From: JANMDU01 sp031375105
Lineage (GTDB): Bacteria; Pseudomonadota; Gammaproteobacteria; Burkholderiales; Burkholderiaceae_C
Reading direction: 5' to 3'
Assembly (NCBI GenBank): GCA_031375105.1
Contig: JANMHJ010000066.1
Coordinates: 1-64,000, forward strand
DNA length: 64,000 bases
Shown: one piece after another, positions 34,031 through 43,618 of the stretch
Layout of the letters: each line of letters starts with the position of its first letter
Numbering within the stretch: the stretch's first letter is position 1
The notes under the pieces: generated by a model
What the model was told of the DNA's origin: nothing
The model's input: the letters and a program-made list of their open reading frames with translations, nothing else
The model's database searches: none
Position numbers and translations under genes: made by a program

Positions 34031-35091
34031 TTTCCAGCATACCCGGTCATCTCTAAATAGCCGCGGCCTACAACAATACCTTGTGCATCCAGCAGATCTG
34101 CGAGGCCTTCCCAATACACCGTGCCTGTGGAACTTCGGCTGTCCAGCTCTTGTGAATTCATCAAAGAGCGAACTGTGAAATTGCCGCGCGAGGTGGCAAC
34201 ATTCCATTGCATCGGATAGCGCCCACCGCTGCTGGGGCTTTGCCATACTGCTTCTGATACTTTGCCTGCTTTGAAGCGCACATCGGCAGGTGAAAAAATC
34301 GTGGTGGAGCTCGAGGAGCGAAAACTTCCTCCCGTCCACAAAGCCGAGCCATCTGCGCGGCGAAGTTGAAATGCTGTGAGGCTGCTGCCGTCGAACAAGT
34401 TCATGCCGATCCAATCCCAGCCCAAGGCTTCGGGATGGAGGACCTCGTTGCTCCATTCGTGATCGAGCCAGGCGGTGCCTTGGGTGATTTGCATTGTCTT
34501 GCCTGCATGCGCGATGCTGCCGCTGGCGCGTAGCTGGGGTTGGCTGTAGTAATAGCTGGCTTGCTTTTCTTCTGGGCCTTTGCGCGACAGGCCTTGCTGG
34601 CCTTGCAGCAGCAATGGCTGAGTGGGTGTGAATTTCAGATCGAGGGCGAAATTTCGCGCGGGGATGCGGCTGGTGTAGCTGCCGTCTTGGTTGCGTTTTA
34701 ACGTCCAGTCGCGCAGCTTCACATCTGTGGTGGTTTCGCTGGTTTGTGCGATGCCAAAACCTGTGCGGGCGATGCGCTGGTCGTGCGAATGTTTTTGTGC
34801 GTTGATATCGGTGAACGCGGCGTGGGCGAAGAGCAGTTGCTTGGCGGCGAAGCGCGATGTTAAAGATTGTGCTGCATCGATGCGCGATCTGAAGAACGTG
34901 ATTTGAAAACCAATGAGGCGAGGCTGTGTGACAGTACCTGAATCTGCATGGCCGGTGAGATACCACCATTCGGTGCGAAATTCGGGATGTGTGCCGTGAT
35001 CGTGCGGGAAGCTGAGGGCTTTCGCAGGAAGTGCCAAAGCATCGCGCCAAGGGAGCAGTGCCGGTGAGAGCAGGGCAGCACGGCGCAGCAT
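34018..35091 (-). CDS. CrtC/AttH-like hydrolase (lipocalin-type, DUF2006)
   Basis: From ATG 35091 the protein has 357 residues. The segments PDHGTHPEFRTEWWYLTGH-like (HDHGTHPEFRTEWWYLTG), QITFFRSR, WLDHEWSNEVLHPEALGWDW and the C-terminal YWEGL match the AttH/CrtC-like family of exported two-lobed beta proteins. The first 25 residues resemble a signal peptide. The gene follows an FtsX-like ABC permease with a 4-base overlap, the standard partnership, so the protein is probably exported or acts with the transporter. Its stop codon is supplied by repeat R7, so a few C-terminal residues may be lost. Confidence 0.85.
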   Translation of the reverse strand: MLRRAALLSPALLPWRDALALPAKALSFPHDHGTHPEFRTEWWYLTGHADSGTVTQPRLIGFQITFFRSRIDAAQSLTSRFAAKQLLFAHAAFTDINAQKHSHDQRIARTGFGIAQTSETTTDVKLRDWTLKRNQDGSYTSRIPARNFALDLKFTPTQPLLLQGQQGLSRKGPEEKQASYYYSQPQLRASGSIAHAGKTMQITQGTAWLDHEWSNEVLHPEALGWDWIGMNLFDGSSLTAFQLRRADGSALWTGGSFRSSSSTTIFSPADVRFKAGKVSEAVWQSPSSGGRYPMQWNVATSRGNFTVRSLMNSQELDSRSSTGTVYWEGLADLLDAQGIVVGRGYLEMTGYAGKLSI

Positions 35092-37646
35092 CACCAATCC
35101 TCCTTCACCGCCAACACCGCATCGCGCGAAGCAGCAGCGCGACCCGCCAGCCAAGCGGTGAACGTACCGGCGATCATCACGGCCAAGCCGAGTGCAGCCA
35201 AACGTGCCCAAGGAATACTCATGTCCATCGTCCAGCGGAAACTTTGCGGGTTCACCACATGAATCAACACGAGTGACACCAGCAGCCCGAGCACGCAGCC
35301 TGCGAGTGCGCCAATCGCAGTCCACGCAGCGCCTTCAAGCGCCACCACGCGAAGAATCTGCGCTCGCGTGAGCCCGAGATGCGCGAGTAGGCCAAACTCT
35401 TTGCGTCGCGCCAGCACCTGCGCCGAAAAACTCGTGGCAATACCAAACAAGCCAATCGCAATCGCCACCGCTTGCAACCAATAGGTCACGGCAAAGCTGC
35501 GATCAAACATTTTGAGCGAAATCTTGCGAATTTCATCGCTGCTGGCAAACTCCACCAAGCCTGCCAAAGCTGCATCGCTGCTGAAGAGTTGGCGAATCTG
35601 CGTTTGCAATGTGGCCGTATCAGCGCCAGGCTTTGGCCATACTGCTAAATCGTTGATACGCTCATCGCCTGAGAGCTTCACATACTGCGCATGATCAATC
35701 ACGATGGAGCCAAACTGACGCACGTAATCACGCCACACACCCGCGACATAGAAAACAGTGGGCTTGCTATTTGCTATTAAATCAGTAGCATTTCGGGCAC
35801 GTTCTATAAAGGGTAACAGCCATTTTCGTTCGTAAATCTGCCCTAATTCAGCGCCATGCAGCGTGAGCATCGCCTCGCTCACATACAAAGGTACAGCGCC
35901 CGCCACAGGCGGTGCAGCGACCTCGCCCACCAAAGGCAACACCTTCGCAGCATCTTGCAAACTGATGGGCCGCGCAATCATCTGCACATCGGGTAGCGCC
36001 GCGCCGCCACTGATATTCCTCAACCTCAAACCTTGCACCTGCGCCACATCGGGCAAAGCCGCCAGCAGCTTGACGACCTCGGGCGGAAAATACAAACCCT
36101 GCGCCGTTTGCGTCGATGAAGTCAGCCGCGCATACAGCGGCGCAGGCAGCATCGTGTCCAGCCAACTGCTCACCGACACCCGAAAACTGCTTACCATCAC
36201 CGTGAGAGCCACACCCAAGCTCAGCGCCGCCACCACGCCGCTCACCGCCACCACCGCCACCTCGCGCATGCGCCGCGCCCGCTCCACCGCGAGCATCGGC
36301 AAAGCATGCGCGGCAACGATGGGCGAGAGCCTGTCATACAGCAAGCTCACGCCCCAAGGCAGCAAACCCATGCCGCCTACCAGCAGTAAACCCACGGCAA
36401 TGTAGGCTGCAATCGGCATGCCAAACAGTGGCGGAGCCCAAGAAAGAAGAGCGCCAAGCGCTACCAAAAGAAGAGCAAACCAAGGTTTGCTTTCCACTGT
36501 GTTCACGCTGCCTAAACCTTTGAGCGTTTGCGCCAAGGGCAATTGCTGCGCCGCCCGCGCAGGCCACCAAGCGCCCGCGAGCGCCGCAATCCAACCCAGT
36601 GCGCCATACACCAGCGCTGCGCCTAAGCTCCATTGCAAAGGCGGTGTCGCGCCAGAAAAATAGCCGCCGCCTAAATCGCCGCCCAAAGCTTTCAAACCAA
36701 ATGCCGCCAAAGCTGTACCCAAAGCAATTCCTAGGGCCGCTCCCATCAATCCAAGCAAGCTAGCTTCCAACAAAACCAATCGCAGTCTTTGCGTTGCGGT
36801 CAACCCCAATACACCCAGTAAAGCCAATTGCTGCCCGCGCTTAGCCACCGCCAACGTGAGCACCGAATACACCAAAAACGCCCCAGTAAACAGCGCCACC
36901 AACGCCAGTACGGTCATGTTCACCCGATACGCGCGTGAGAGCTGATCGGTGCGCTCATTCGCATCATCAGGCTGCGCGAGCGACACGCCTTCTGGCAGTT
37001 TCAAGGCGGTCCTTGATGCGCTAGGGGCTAATCGCAGGTCCAAGCGCGAAAGCTGCCCCTGCAAACCAAAGGCATCTTGCATCGCCCCCAGATCCATCAC
37101 GATCAACGGCGAGCCAAGTGCGGCCACGCTGCCTGCATGCTCCAAAGTCTTGATCTCATTGCCTACCACCACGCGTAGCCCGTTATCGCCCAAGACCTGC
37201 CGCGCCGCTGCATTCAAAAAAGCCTGCTTCGGCGCAAACAATATAAATCGCTCAGATCCATCCTTGGGTCGCGGCATCAAATCAGCAGCCAACTGCATCA
37301 CCAGCAAGGCATCTACACCAATCACACGCAGGCTTACTTTTTTGCCCTGCGCATTCAGCGCATAAGTCGATAACTCCAACACCGGGCTCGCCAGTGCCAC
37401 TGCTTCTTGTGCAGCTATTTGCTCATACACCCGCTCTACAAGCACGCCTGCGCCGCGCAAAGTCACATCCGGTTTGCCCTGCACCGATTGCAGCGCCGAC
37501 GAGAACTCGCTCAAAGCACTCGCATTGATCAAATGCACAGAAAACGCCAACGCCACCCCCAGCGCCATGCTCGCCAAAGCCGTCAAATAGCGCCAAGGAT
37601 GATGACGCAGCTCCGGCCAAGAAAAATGGCGCAAAAATCTAATCAT
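35091..37646 (-). CDS. FtsX-like ABC transporter permease
   Basis: From ATG 37646 the protein has 851 residues. It has two MacB/FtsX-type modules: an N-terminal helix with a large periplasmic domain, a block of transmembrane helices around 250-480, and a second periplasmic domain followed by three final helices. It belongs with the ATPase (8-base overlap) and the CrtC-like gene (4-base overlap). Such systems extract or transport lipids or lipoproteins. Repeat R8 codes for residues LLPFIERARNATDLIA in the second periplasmic domain. Confidence 0.88.
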   Translation of the reverse strand: MIRFLRHFSWPELRHHPWRYLTALASMALGVALAFSVHLINASALSEFSSALQSVQGKPDVTLRGAGVLVERVYEQIAAQEAVALASPVLELSTYALNAQGKKVSLRVIGVDALLVMQLAADLMPRPKDGSERFILFAPKQAFLNAAARQVLGDNGLRVVVGNEIKTLEHAGSVAALGSPLIVMDLGAMQDAFGLQGQLSRLDLRLAPSASRTALKLPEGVSLAQPDDANERTDQLSRAYRVNMTVLALVALFTGAFLVYSVLTLAVAKRGQQLALLGVLGLTATQRLRLVLLEASLLGLMGAALGIALGTALAAFGLKALGGDLGGGYFSGATPPLQWSLGAALVYGALGWIAALAGAWWPARAAQQLPLAQTLKGLGSVNTVESKPWFALLLVALGALLSWAPPLFGMPIAAYIAVGLLLVGGMGLLPWGVSLLYDRLSPIVAAHALPMLAVERARRMREVAVVAVSGVVAALSLGVALTVMVSSFRVSVSSWLDTMLPAPLYARLTSSTQTAQGLYFPPEVVKLLAALPDVAQVQGLRLRNISGGAALPDVQMIARPISLQDAAKVLPLVGEVAAPPVAGAVPLYVSEAMLTLHGAELGQIYERKWLLPFIERARNATDLIANSKPTVFYVAGVWRDYVRQFGSIVIDHAQYVKLSGDERINDLAVWPKPGADTATLQTQIRQLFSSDAALAGLVEFASSDEIRKISLKMFDRSFAVTYWLQAVAIAIGLFGIATSFSAQVLARRKEFGLLAHLGLTRAQILRVVALEGAAWTAIGALAGCVLGLLVSLVLIHVVNPQSFRWTMDMSIPWARLAALGLAVMIAGTFTAWLAGRAAASRDAVLAVKEDW
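35773..35837 (+). repeat. Palindromic repeat, copy R8, inside the ABC permease gene
   Basis: Head GCTATTAAATCAGTAGC, then ATTTCGGGCACGTTCTATAA, AGGGTAACAGCCATTTTCG and a GTAAAT end. The gene reads it antisense as KWLLPFIERARNATDLIA, in the same frame as copy R9. Confidence 0.78.
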
Positions 37647-38328
37647 GGGGCGCTCTGCTTTCAAAGCCTTGTGAGATACCTTGCGCCGTGAGATGCAACA
37701 CGCGATCCGCTCGTGCAGCAGCGGTTTGCGAATGCGTCACCAAGATGAGCGCTGCGTCGTTCTCTTTGGTTTGTGCGATCAACACATCTATCACGCGCTC
37801 GGCGGTGCTGGGATCGAGGTTGCCAGTGGGTTCGTCGGCCAAGACCAAAGCGGGGCGATGAACGAGAGCGCGAGCAATCGCTACGCGCTGGAGCTGGCCG
37901 CCAGAGAGTTGCTGGGGCAATCTTGCGCCTAAGCCATCGAGGCCAACGGCATGCAGCATCTCGTTCACGCGCGGTGTGATTTGCGCGGGCTTTTGGCCCA
38001 GCAAGAGCAATGGCAAACCCACGTTTTGCGCCACATCCAAATGCGGCAGCACATGAAAGGCTTGAAACACAAAGCCCACGGATTTGCGCCGCCAGATGGC
38101 GAGCTGTTCGTCGCTCAGTGTGCCCAAATCCGTGCCTTGCACGCAGAGCGAGCCTGCATCCCAATGGTCCAAACCCGCCATGCAATTGAGCAAGGTGGAT
38201 TTGCCCACGCCCGAATCGCCGACGATGGCGATGAACTCGCCTGCTTGCACTTGCAGACTCACGCCGCTGAAAACAGCTGCCTCAGCGTAGCGCTTTTCTA
38301 AACCTTGAATATCAACTACCACGCTCAT
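37639..38328 (-). CDS. LolD-type ABC transporter ATPase
   Basis: The 229-residue protein has Walker A GDSGVGKST at 37-45, the signature LSGGQLQRVAIARALVH around 139-155 and Walker B LVLADEPTGNLD directly after. The sequence pattern is that of LolD/MacB ATPases which pair with FtsX-like permeases, here the next gene. It overlaps the M48 protease gene by 4 bases; order in the probable transcript is miaA, protease, ATPase, permease, CrtC-like. Confidence 0.92.
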   Translation of the reverse strand: MSVVVDIQGLEKRYAEAAVFSGVSLQVQAGEFIAIVGDSGVGKSTLLNCMAGLDHWDAGSLCVQGTDLGTLSDEQLAIWRRKSVGFVFQAFHVLPHLDVAQNVGLPLLLLGQKPAQITPRVNEMLHAVGLDGLGARLPQQLSGGQLQRVAIARALVHRPALVLADEPTGNLDPSTAERVIDVLIAQTKENDAALILVTHSQTAAARADRVLHLTAQGISQGFESRAPHD

Positions 38329-39404
38329 TTAGCAGCGCCCGCTTTGAGCTCGGGCACGAGCGGCTGCCCAGCAGCTCGCTTAGCTTCAATTTCCTGCACC
38401 GTTTTCTCCAGCGCCACAAAGCGAGCGCTTGTGGCGGGGTGGCTGGCAATCATGCCGCGCTGGCTGATACCAGCCGGATTGGCAGCCGCCATGCGCCGCC
38501 AAAATTTTGGCGCATCTTGGATGGCAATGCCCGCACGCGCCAGCACATACAAGCCCACGTAATCCGCCTCTGCTTCAAACGCGGGGCTGTAGGCCAATGC
38601 AATCGCAGAGCCCAAAGCGCCTTGCGTGGGGATGCCTCGGCTGGCAGCGATGATTTCAGCAATCGTGCCGAGCACATTGTTGCGCTGCCCGGCTTCGATA
38701 TGGCCCATGAAGTTGTGTGCCAGTTCATGGCCGATCACGATGGCCAGTTCGTTGTCGTTGGCAAAGCGCAGCATGCCGCGAAAAATGGCAATTGCTTTAC
38801 CATCGGCATACGCGTTGAGTGATTCTTGCATCACGAGGAAAGCAGGGAAATCGCAGGCCTTCACGGGTGTGACCACAGCTTGCGCGGTTTGCAGACCGCT
38901 TGCCGTTTTTCGGGCATAAACGGTGACGAGCGGAGCGGGGTTTTTCAGCCATTCCAGTGCGCGTTTGCCCAGCTCGGCGGGTGCTTCTTTCGTGTCGGGG
39001 ATCACAAAGCCGTTCACGCTGACGAGCCGATCACCGCGCTTTAAGCCCGCAAGATCGGCAGGTGAGCCGGGGATGACATGCAACAAGCCCAGTTCATTGC
39101 CTTGGATGCCGAGAAATTTTGTGACGACGGGCTCAAAATCTTTGCCATATGCACCCGCGCTGGTGAAAGTCGCGCCACTGTCGTAGCGGGTTTTGTCTTT
39201 GCACAGCTCAGTGGCAGAGAGCAAAATCGGCTGCGCTACGCGCTTGATGCGCAGCTCGTCTTCCAAGAAGCCTTCAAAAGCCAACTCGCGCTGCAATAGT
39301 GCCTCGGCGTCTTCGGCTTTTTTGTCAATCTCGACGGGGCGTGTGGTGGGCGCTGCGCAGGCAACAAGCAGGCTGGTCAAAATGAAAATGAGCAAAGTTT
39401 TCAT
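38325..39404 (-). CDS. M48-family metalloprotease lipoprotein with PDZ domain
   Basis: From ATG 39404 the protein has 359 residues. The lipobox LLVAC places the lipid on Cys16. A PDZ-like part is seen in the middle (LHVIPGSPADLAGLKRGDRLVSVNGF), and the zinc protease motif HELAH in VIGHELAHNFMGH lies at roughly 225-237, with the third ligand in EAEADYVGLYVLARAG. The PDZ part precedes the protease part, which is less common. It is expected to act in the periplasm on envelope proteins. Confidence 0.9.
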   Translation of the reverse strand: MKTLLIFILTSLLVACAAPTTRPVEIDKKAEDAEALLQRELAFEGFLEDELRIKRVAQPILLSATELCKDKTRYDSGATFTSAGAYGKDFEPVVTKFLGIQGNELGLLHVIPGSPADLAGLKRGDRLVSVNGFVIPDTKEAPAELGKRALEWLKNPAPLVTVYARKTASGLQTAQAVVTPVKACDFPAFLVMQESLNAYADGKAIAIFRGMLRFANDNELAIVIGHELAHNFMGHIEAGQRNNVLGTIAEIIAASRGIPTQGALGSAIALAYSPAFEAEADYVGLYVLARAGIAIQDAPKFWRRMAAANPAGISQRGMIASHPATSARFVALEKTVQEIEAKRAAGQPLVPELKAGAAK

Positions 39405-40378
39405 AGCCAAGACTCTAGCAATTTCAAAGCATCTTGCGCAGCTGTGGGGCTATCAGCGGCGATGACATGTTTGTTAAACGCAGGCGGCTGCAGGCTGCGC
39501 TGCCAAGTGATCTGCCGCTTGGCGAGTTGGCGCGTAGCGGCAATGCCTCTTTCTTTCAATTCGCTTTCTGGAAACACGCCATCCAGCATGTCCCAAGTCT
39601 GCCGATAGCCGACGCAGCGCATTGAAGGCAGATCCAAATGCAAATCAGCGCGGGCTTTAAACTGGCGCACTTCATCGATCAAACCGGCTTGCAGCATCTG
39701 GTCAAAACGCTGCGCAATGCGTGTGTGCAGCCAGCTGCGTTCTGTGGGCTCTAGACTGATGATGGGGATTTTCGCTATTAAATCAGTAGCGCATAGTGCA
39801 GCTTCTATAACGGGCAGAGGCCGATTTTGATGATAAAAAGACAAAGTATGACCACTAGAGCGATACACTTCTAGCGCCCTTTGAATGCGCTGAGAATCGT
39901 TGGGCGAGAGCCGTGCTGCTGTCACCGGGTCTACCAGCGTGAGCTGCGCATGCATCGCTGGCCAGCCGATGCGTGAGGCTTCTTCATCAATCGCCGTGCG
40001 AATCTCGGGCGAGGCGGCGGGCATCGGGTCAATGCCTTCGATCAAGGTTTTGAAATACAGCATCGTGCCGCCTACGAGCAAGGCCAGTTTGCCTCGTGCA
40101 TTGATCTCGCCAATCAAGCGCGTTGCATCTTGCACAAACTGCGCTGCACTGTAGCTTTGCGTGGGGTCGAGGATGTCGATCAAATGATGCGGTACTTGGG
40201 CGAGCTCTTCGCGCGAAGGCTTGGCTGTGCCGATGTCCATGCCGCGATAGACGAGCGCAGAATCCACGCTGATGATTTCGCAGGGATAACGCGCTGCCAC
40301 GCGCATAGACAGCGCAGATTTCCCACTCGCTGTGGGGCCTGCAATACCTATGGCCTTAGGTCTTACTGAGCTTGCCAT
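39401..40378 (-). CDS. miaA: tRNA dimethylallyltransferase MiaA
   Basis: MiaA prenylates A37 of tRNAs reading UNN codons. From ATG 40378 the protein has 325 residues, with the P-loop GPTASGKS at about 13-20, ISVDSALVYRGMDIGTAKPS, VGGTMLYFKTLIEG and SLPSMRCVGYRQTWDML. Residues about 180-203 (SFYHQNRPLPVIEAALCATDLIAK) are encoded by repeat R9 between the ALEVYRSSG motif and ISLEPTERSWLH, a variable place in the family. It overlaps the MFS gene end by 23 bases. Confidence 0.95.
   Translation of the reverse strand: MASSVRPKAIGIAGPTASGKSALSMRVAARYPCEIISVDSALVYRGMDIGTAKPSREELAQVPHHLIDILDPTQSYSAAQFVQDATRLIGEINARGKLALLVGGTMLYFKTLIEGIDPMPAASPEIRTAIDEEASRIGWPAMHAQLTLVDPVTAARLSPNDSQRIQRALEVYRSSGHTLSFYHQNRPLPVIEAALCATDLIAKIPIISLEPTERSWLHTRIAQRFDQMLQAGLIDEVRQFKARADLHLDLPSMRCVGYRQTWDMLDGVFPESELKERGIAATRQLAKRQITWQRSLQPPAFNKHVIAADSPTAAQDALKLLESWL
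39774..39840 (+). repeat. Palindromic repeat, copy R9, inside miaA
   Basis: Near-consensus, full-length copy: head GCTATTAAATCAGTAGC, then GCATAGTGCAGCTTCTATAA, hairpin CGGGCAGAGGCCG, ATTTTGATGATAAAAAG. The first 17 bases are identical to those of R8. Confidence 0.82.
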
Positions 40379-41546
40379 GGCGCTGCACCAAAACCCAAGC
40401 AACCGTGACGATCATCACGCCCCAAAAAATAATGCCTAAAACCATCGGGCGCACGCTGCCATCCATCACCTGGCCGAGCACTGAGCCCGTAGCAAATGCG
40501 CCCAGCATCATCAAAAAGCCCGCCATCGCCGATGCTGCGCCCGCCGCCTGCGGAAATGCCGCAGCGCTGCCCGATTGCCCAGCCGGTTGGTGAAAGCCAT
40601 GCCCCACCATGAAAACCATCTGGCACAGCGCCAGCGCGATCACGCTTTTTGGCGCCAAAAGCAACGCAGCGGCATACAAAACACAAGCCAGCAGCGTAAT
40701 CCAAGCGCCGATCCAAACCATGCGCTGCACACCGTAGCGCACGAGCAAGCGCCGCCCGAGAAATGTGCCCACCACATAGACCGCAGAAGCACATATCATC
40801 ACCGCGCTATAGACCCATTTGCTTTGCCCGAGCACTTGCAAATAGATAAAAGATGACGTGGCCAAAAACACAAACAGGCCGCAATAAGAGGTCAGTGCGA
40901 GCAGCGCATACGTCCAAAACTGCGGATGCGCCAGAATGCCGCGCCAGGTGCTGATCAGGATGGCCGGTTGCAGGGCTTGTGAGTTACGCCGTTGGTTGGT
41001 TTCGGTGAATTTGAAAAACACCATGGCCAGCGATACCGCAGCAAAGGAGGCCAGGGCAGCAAAAGAAAAACGCCAGCCCAGATACGCGCTGATCACACTG
41101 CCCACGGGCACGCACAGCACCGCAATCACACCCAGCCCCGAGAGCCCCTTGCTCATCACGCGCGCTGCTTCTTCGGGTGCATACAAGTCGCGCACCATCG
41201 CGCGAGCGCACATCACCGGCGCGCCCATGGCCGCACCTTGCAGCGCCCGCCACACAATCAGCGACTCCACATTCGCCGCAAACGCGCTGCCCATGCTGGC
41301 CAGCACGTACAGAGCCAGCCCCGTTAACAACACCGGCCTGCGGCCATATTTGTCAGACACTGGCCCCCAGATCAGTTGCGAGATGCCAAAAAACAAGAGC
41401 AGTGCAGACAGCGTGAGCTGCGCCTGCGGCATCGAAGCGCCCAGCGAAAGCGTCATGCTGGGCAGCGCAGGCAAGTAAAGATCTGTGGTGATGGGCTGTA
41501 GGCCAAGGAAGAGGCTGGTGAACCAAACGACTAGGGAAGCGGGCAT
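40356..41546 (-). CDS. Bcr/CflA-type MFS drug exporter
   Basis: The 396-residue protein has about 12 predicted transmembrane helices. The N-terminal ITTDLYLPALPSM and the loop motif GPVSDKYGRRPVLLTGL (MFS motif A) are characteristic of the Bcr/CflA drug resistance group, proton-coupled exporters of small drugs. The actual substrate cannot be read from sequence. It is on the same strand upstream of miaA. Confidence 0.9.
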   Translation of the reverse strand: MPASLVVWFTSLFLGLQPITTDLYLPALPSMTLSLGASMPQAQLTLSALLLFFGISQLIWGPVSDKYGRRPVLLTGLALYVLASMGSAFAANVESLIVWRALQGAAMGAPVMCARAMVRDLYAPEEAARVMSKGLSGLGVIAVLCVPVGSVISAYLGWRFSFAALASFAAVSLAMVFFKFTETNQRRNSQALQPAILISTWRGILAHPQFWTYALLALTSYCGLFVFLATSSFIYLQVLGQSKWVYSAVMICASAVYVVGTFLGRRLLVRYGVQRMVWIGAWITLLACVLYAAALLLAPKSVIALALCQMVFMVGHGFHQPAGQSGSAAAFPQAAGAASAMAGFLMMLGAFATGSVLGQVMDGSVRPMVLGIIFWGVMIVTVAWVLVQRHGKLSKT

Positions 41547-41649
41547 AGGCTTTGAGTTTACCTTCTGTGCGGTTGGCTTATGAAGTCAACCCGCAGCTGC
41601 CTAGTTCGTTACACTGCTGACCTGCCATTCATTTTCAGGAGAGGACACC

Positions 41650-42771
41650 ATGAAATTCAACACGCTCATTCCCGCGATAGCGATTGCACTGCTTAGCCTG
41701 CTGGGCAACGCATTCGCGCAAACGCCTGCGCCCAAAGCTGAAGTCACCCTCTATTTCCAACATTACTGGCCGCAAACCGCGCTCACGGTGAAAGAGCTGG
41801 CCACGCCTTGGTGCGAGAAGATCACAGCCGAGAGTCAAGGCCGTATGCGCTGCGTCACGCTGCCTGCGATGAGCGGCGGCGGCACACCCGCGCAATTGGT
41901 GGATCGCGTGAAAGAGGGCGTAGACGATCTCGTGCTCACCGTGCTGGGCTACACGCCCGGGCGTTTTCCGCGCATGGAAGTGTTTGAACTGCCGTTTATG
42001 ACGCGCAACGCAGAAGCCGCCTCCAAAGCTGCTTGGGAATTCATGAATAAAAATGCGATGCAGGAATTTACAGGCATGAAAGTGCTGGGTATGTGGGTGC
42101 ATGACGAAGGCCAGATTCACACCAAGGACAAAGCCATTCGCACATTGGAAGATTTCAAGGGCATGAAAATGCGCGCTCCTTCGCGCGAGACGGCCAAGTT
42201 GCTGCAAGCTTTGGGCGCAACGCCCGTGGGCATGCCGATCACCGGCGTTACAGAAGCCATCACCAAAGGCACGATTGACGGCACCATGGTGCCTTGGGAT
42301 GCAGCCACATCGTTTCGCATTCACGAAGCGGCCAACATTCACACAGAAACCCCTGAAGGCAGCGCCGCGCTTTATACGGTGGGGCTGATGTTTGCGATGA
42401 ACGAAAAGCGCTACAACGGATTGAGCCCCGAGCTCAAAGCCGTGATCGACCGCAACTCGGGCGCCCAGCTTTCCGCGCGTATGGGCAAGATGTGGGACGA
42501 CAGCGCCGCACCGGCGCGTGCGAAAGCCAAGGCTGCGGGCAATCAGTTTTACACCTTGCCGAATGCGGAAGTCGCACGCTGGGTGGAAGCGGCCAAACCG
42601 GTGCAAGCGAGTTGGATGATCGACATGCACAAACGCGGCATCGATGGCCGTGCCTTGTTTAACGATGCGAAGGCCTTGCTGGCGAAATACGAGGCACCTG
42701 CTGCGTCAAAAAGCCCGCCCAAGCCTAAACCGACAGCCAAGCCTACAACTCCAGCGCAAAAAGCGCCTTGA
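41650..42771 (+). CDS. TRAP transporter DctP-type substrate-binding protein
   Basis: The 373-residue protein has a signal peptide (cleavage likely after NAFA, about residue 23) and a DctP/TAXI-type periplasmic receptor fold: VTLYFQHYWPQTALTVKELATPW, MKMRAPSRETAKLLQALGATPVGMP with the conserved Arg that binds the substrate carboxylate, and GTIDGTMVPW. The C-terminus has an unusual Pro/Lys-rich tail of about 25 residues (SKSPPKPKPTAKPTT). No dctQM membrane genes are adjacent, so it is an orphan receptor. A strong AGGAGAGG lies before the ATG. Confidence 0.9.
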   Translation: MKFNTLIPAIAIALLSLLGNAFAQTPAPKAEVTLYFQHYWPQTALTVKELATPWCEKITAESQGRMRCVTLPAMSGGGTPAQLVDRVKEGVDDLVLTVLGYTPGRFPRMEVFELPFMTRNAEAASKAAWEFMNKNAMQEFTGMKVLGMWVHDEGQIHTKDKAIRTLEDFKGMKMRAPSRETAKLLQALGATPVGMPITGVTEAITKGTIDGTMVPWDAATSFRIHEAANIHTETPEGSAALYTVGLMFAMNEKRYNGLSPELKAVIDRNSGAQLSARMGKMWDDSAAPARAKAKAAGNQFYTLPNAEVARWVEAAKPVQASWMIDMHKRGIDGRALFNDAKALLAKYEAPAASKSPPKPKPTAKPTTPAQKAP

Positions 42772-43585
42772 TCGCCGCGCGGTATTGGGCTTGCCCGATG
42801 CTGTTGGTGCTGTGATGCGAGCCGCCCTGCACCAGCTCAAAGCGCTTAGGCTCTTGCGCAGCTTCAAACAAGCGGCGACCCAGCTTGGACGAAATCACGC
42901 GATCTTCGCTGCCATGCACCACGAGCAAAGGCGAGCCGATGTTTGCGATTTTCTTTTCTGAATCAAAACGCTGAGAAATCAGCCAGCCCACGGGCAACCA
43001 ACCCCATTTGAGCGTGGAAAACACATCGGGGATCGAGGTAAACGTGCCTTCCACCAGCGTGCCGCGCTCATCGCTGACTTTGCTGGCTAAGTCAATCGCA
43101 ATCGCGCCACCTAGGGAGTGGCCGAAGATGAAGCGCGGTTGATTCGGATATTTTTGTGCCATCCATTGCCATGCAGCCAGAGCATCTTCATAGGCTTTGT
43201 TTTCCGAAGGTGCATCGCCATCGCTCTTGCCAAAGCCCCGGTAATCCAGTGCGATCACGTTAAAGCCCAGCTCGCGCATGCGCTCGATGCGCCAAGCGCT
43301 GCCCACCACATTCCAGCGTGCGCCGTGCAGATAGAGCAATACCGGCTTTTTTGCGTCATTACCGTTGATCAGCAAATGCAGCTTGGTCGGTTTGCCCGTT
43401 TCTTTGGAATCAAACGTGACCCAAGCCTCTTGCATGCCAGAAGCCAGCTCCACCGTGTTGCCCCAAGTGCGATCCGTGGGGCTGAAAATCCATTGACCTT
43501 GCTTCTCGTGCAGCGCAGCGCAGCCAACCAGAAGCGCTGCAGAGAGTGCGGTGGCAGTGACGAGGCGAAATAGATTCTTGCGCAT
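42743..43585 (-). CDS. Alpha/beta hydrolase lipoprotein (BEM46-like)
   Basis: The 280-residue protein has a lipobox LLVGC (Cys22), the oxyanion segment LLYLHGARWN, DYRGFGKSDG, the nucleophile elbow GHSLGG, and the last His in QGGSHHSTN. It is likely an esterase or lipase-like enzyme anchored in the envelope. Its 3' end overlaps the converging dctP-like gene by 29 bases. Confidence 0.88.
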   Translation of the reverse strand: MRKNLFRLVTATALSAALLVGCAALHEKQGQWIFSPTDRTWGNTVELASGMQEAWVTFDSKETGKPTKLHLLINGNDAKKPVLLYLHGARWNVVGSAWRIERMRELGFNVIALDYRGFGKSDGDAPSENKAYEDALAAWQWMAQKYPNQPRFIFGHSLGGAIAIDLASKVSDERGTLVEGTFTSIPDVFSTLKWGWLPVGWLISQRFDSEKKIANIGSPLLVVHGSEDRVISSKLGRRLFEAAQEPKRFELVQGGSHHSTNSIGQAQYRAAIKALFALEL

Positions 43586-43618
43586 AGGAATGCTTGATTC
43601 AAACCAGCGCGGAAAAGT

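Noticed and set aside
33953..35050. Long open frame on the minus strand in another frame of the CrtC-like gene
   Set aside because: Very high Arg, His, Ser and Pro content and no motif, while the other frame gives the CrtC-like protein.
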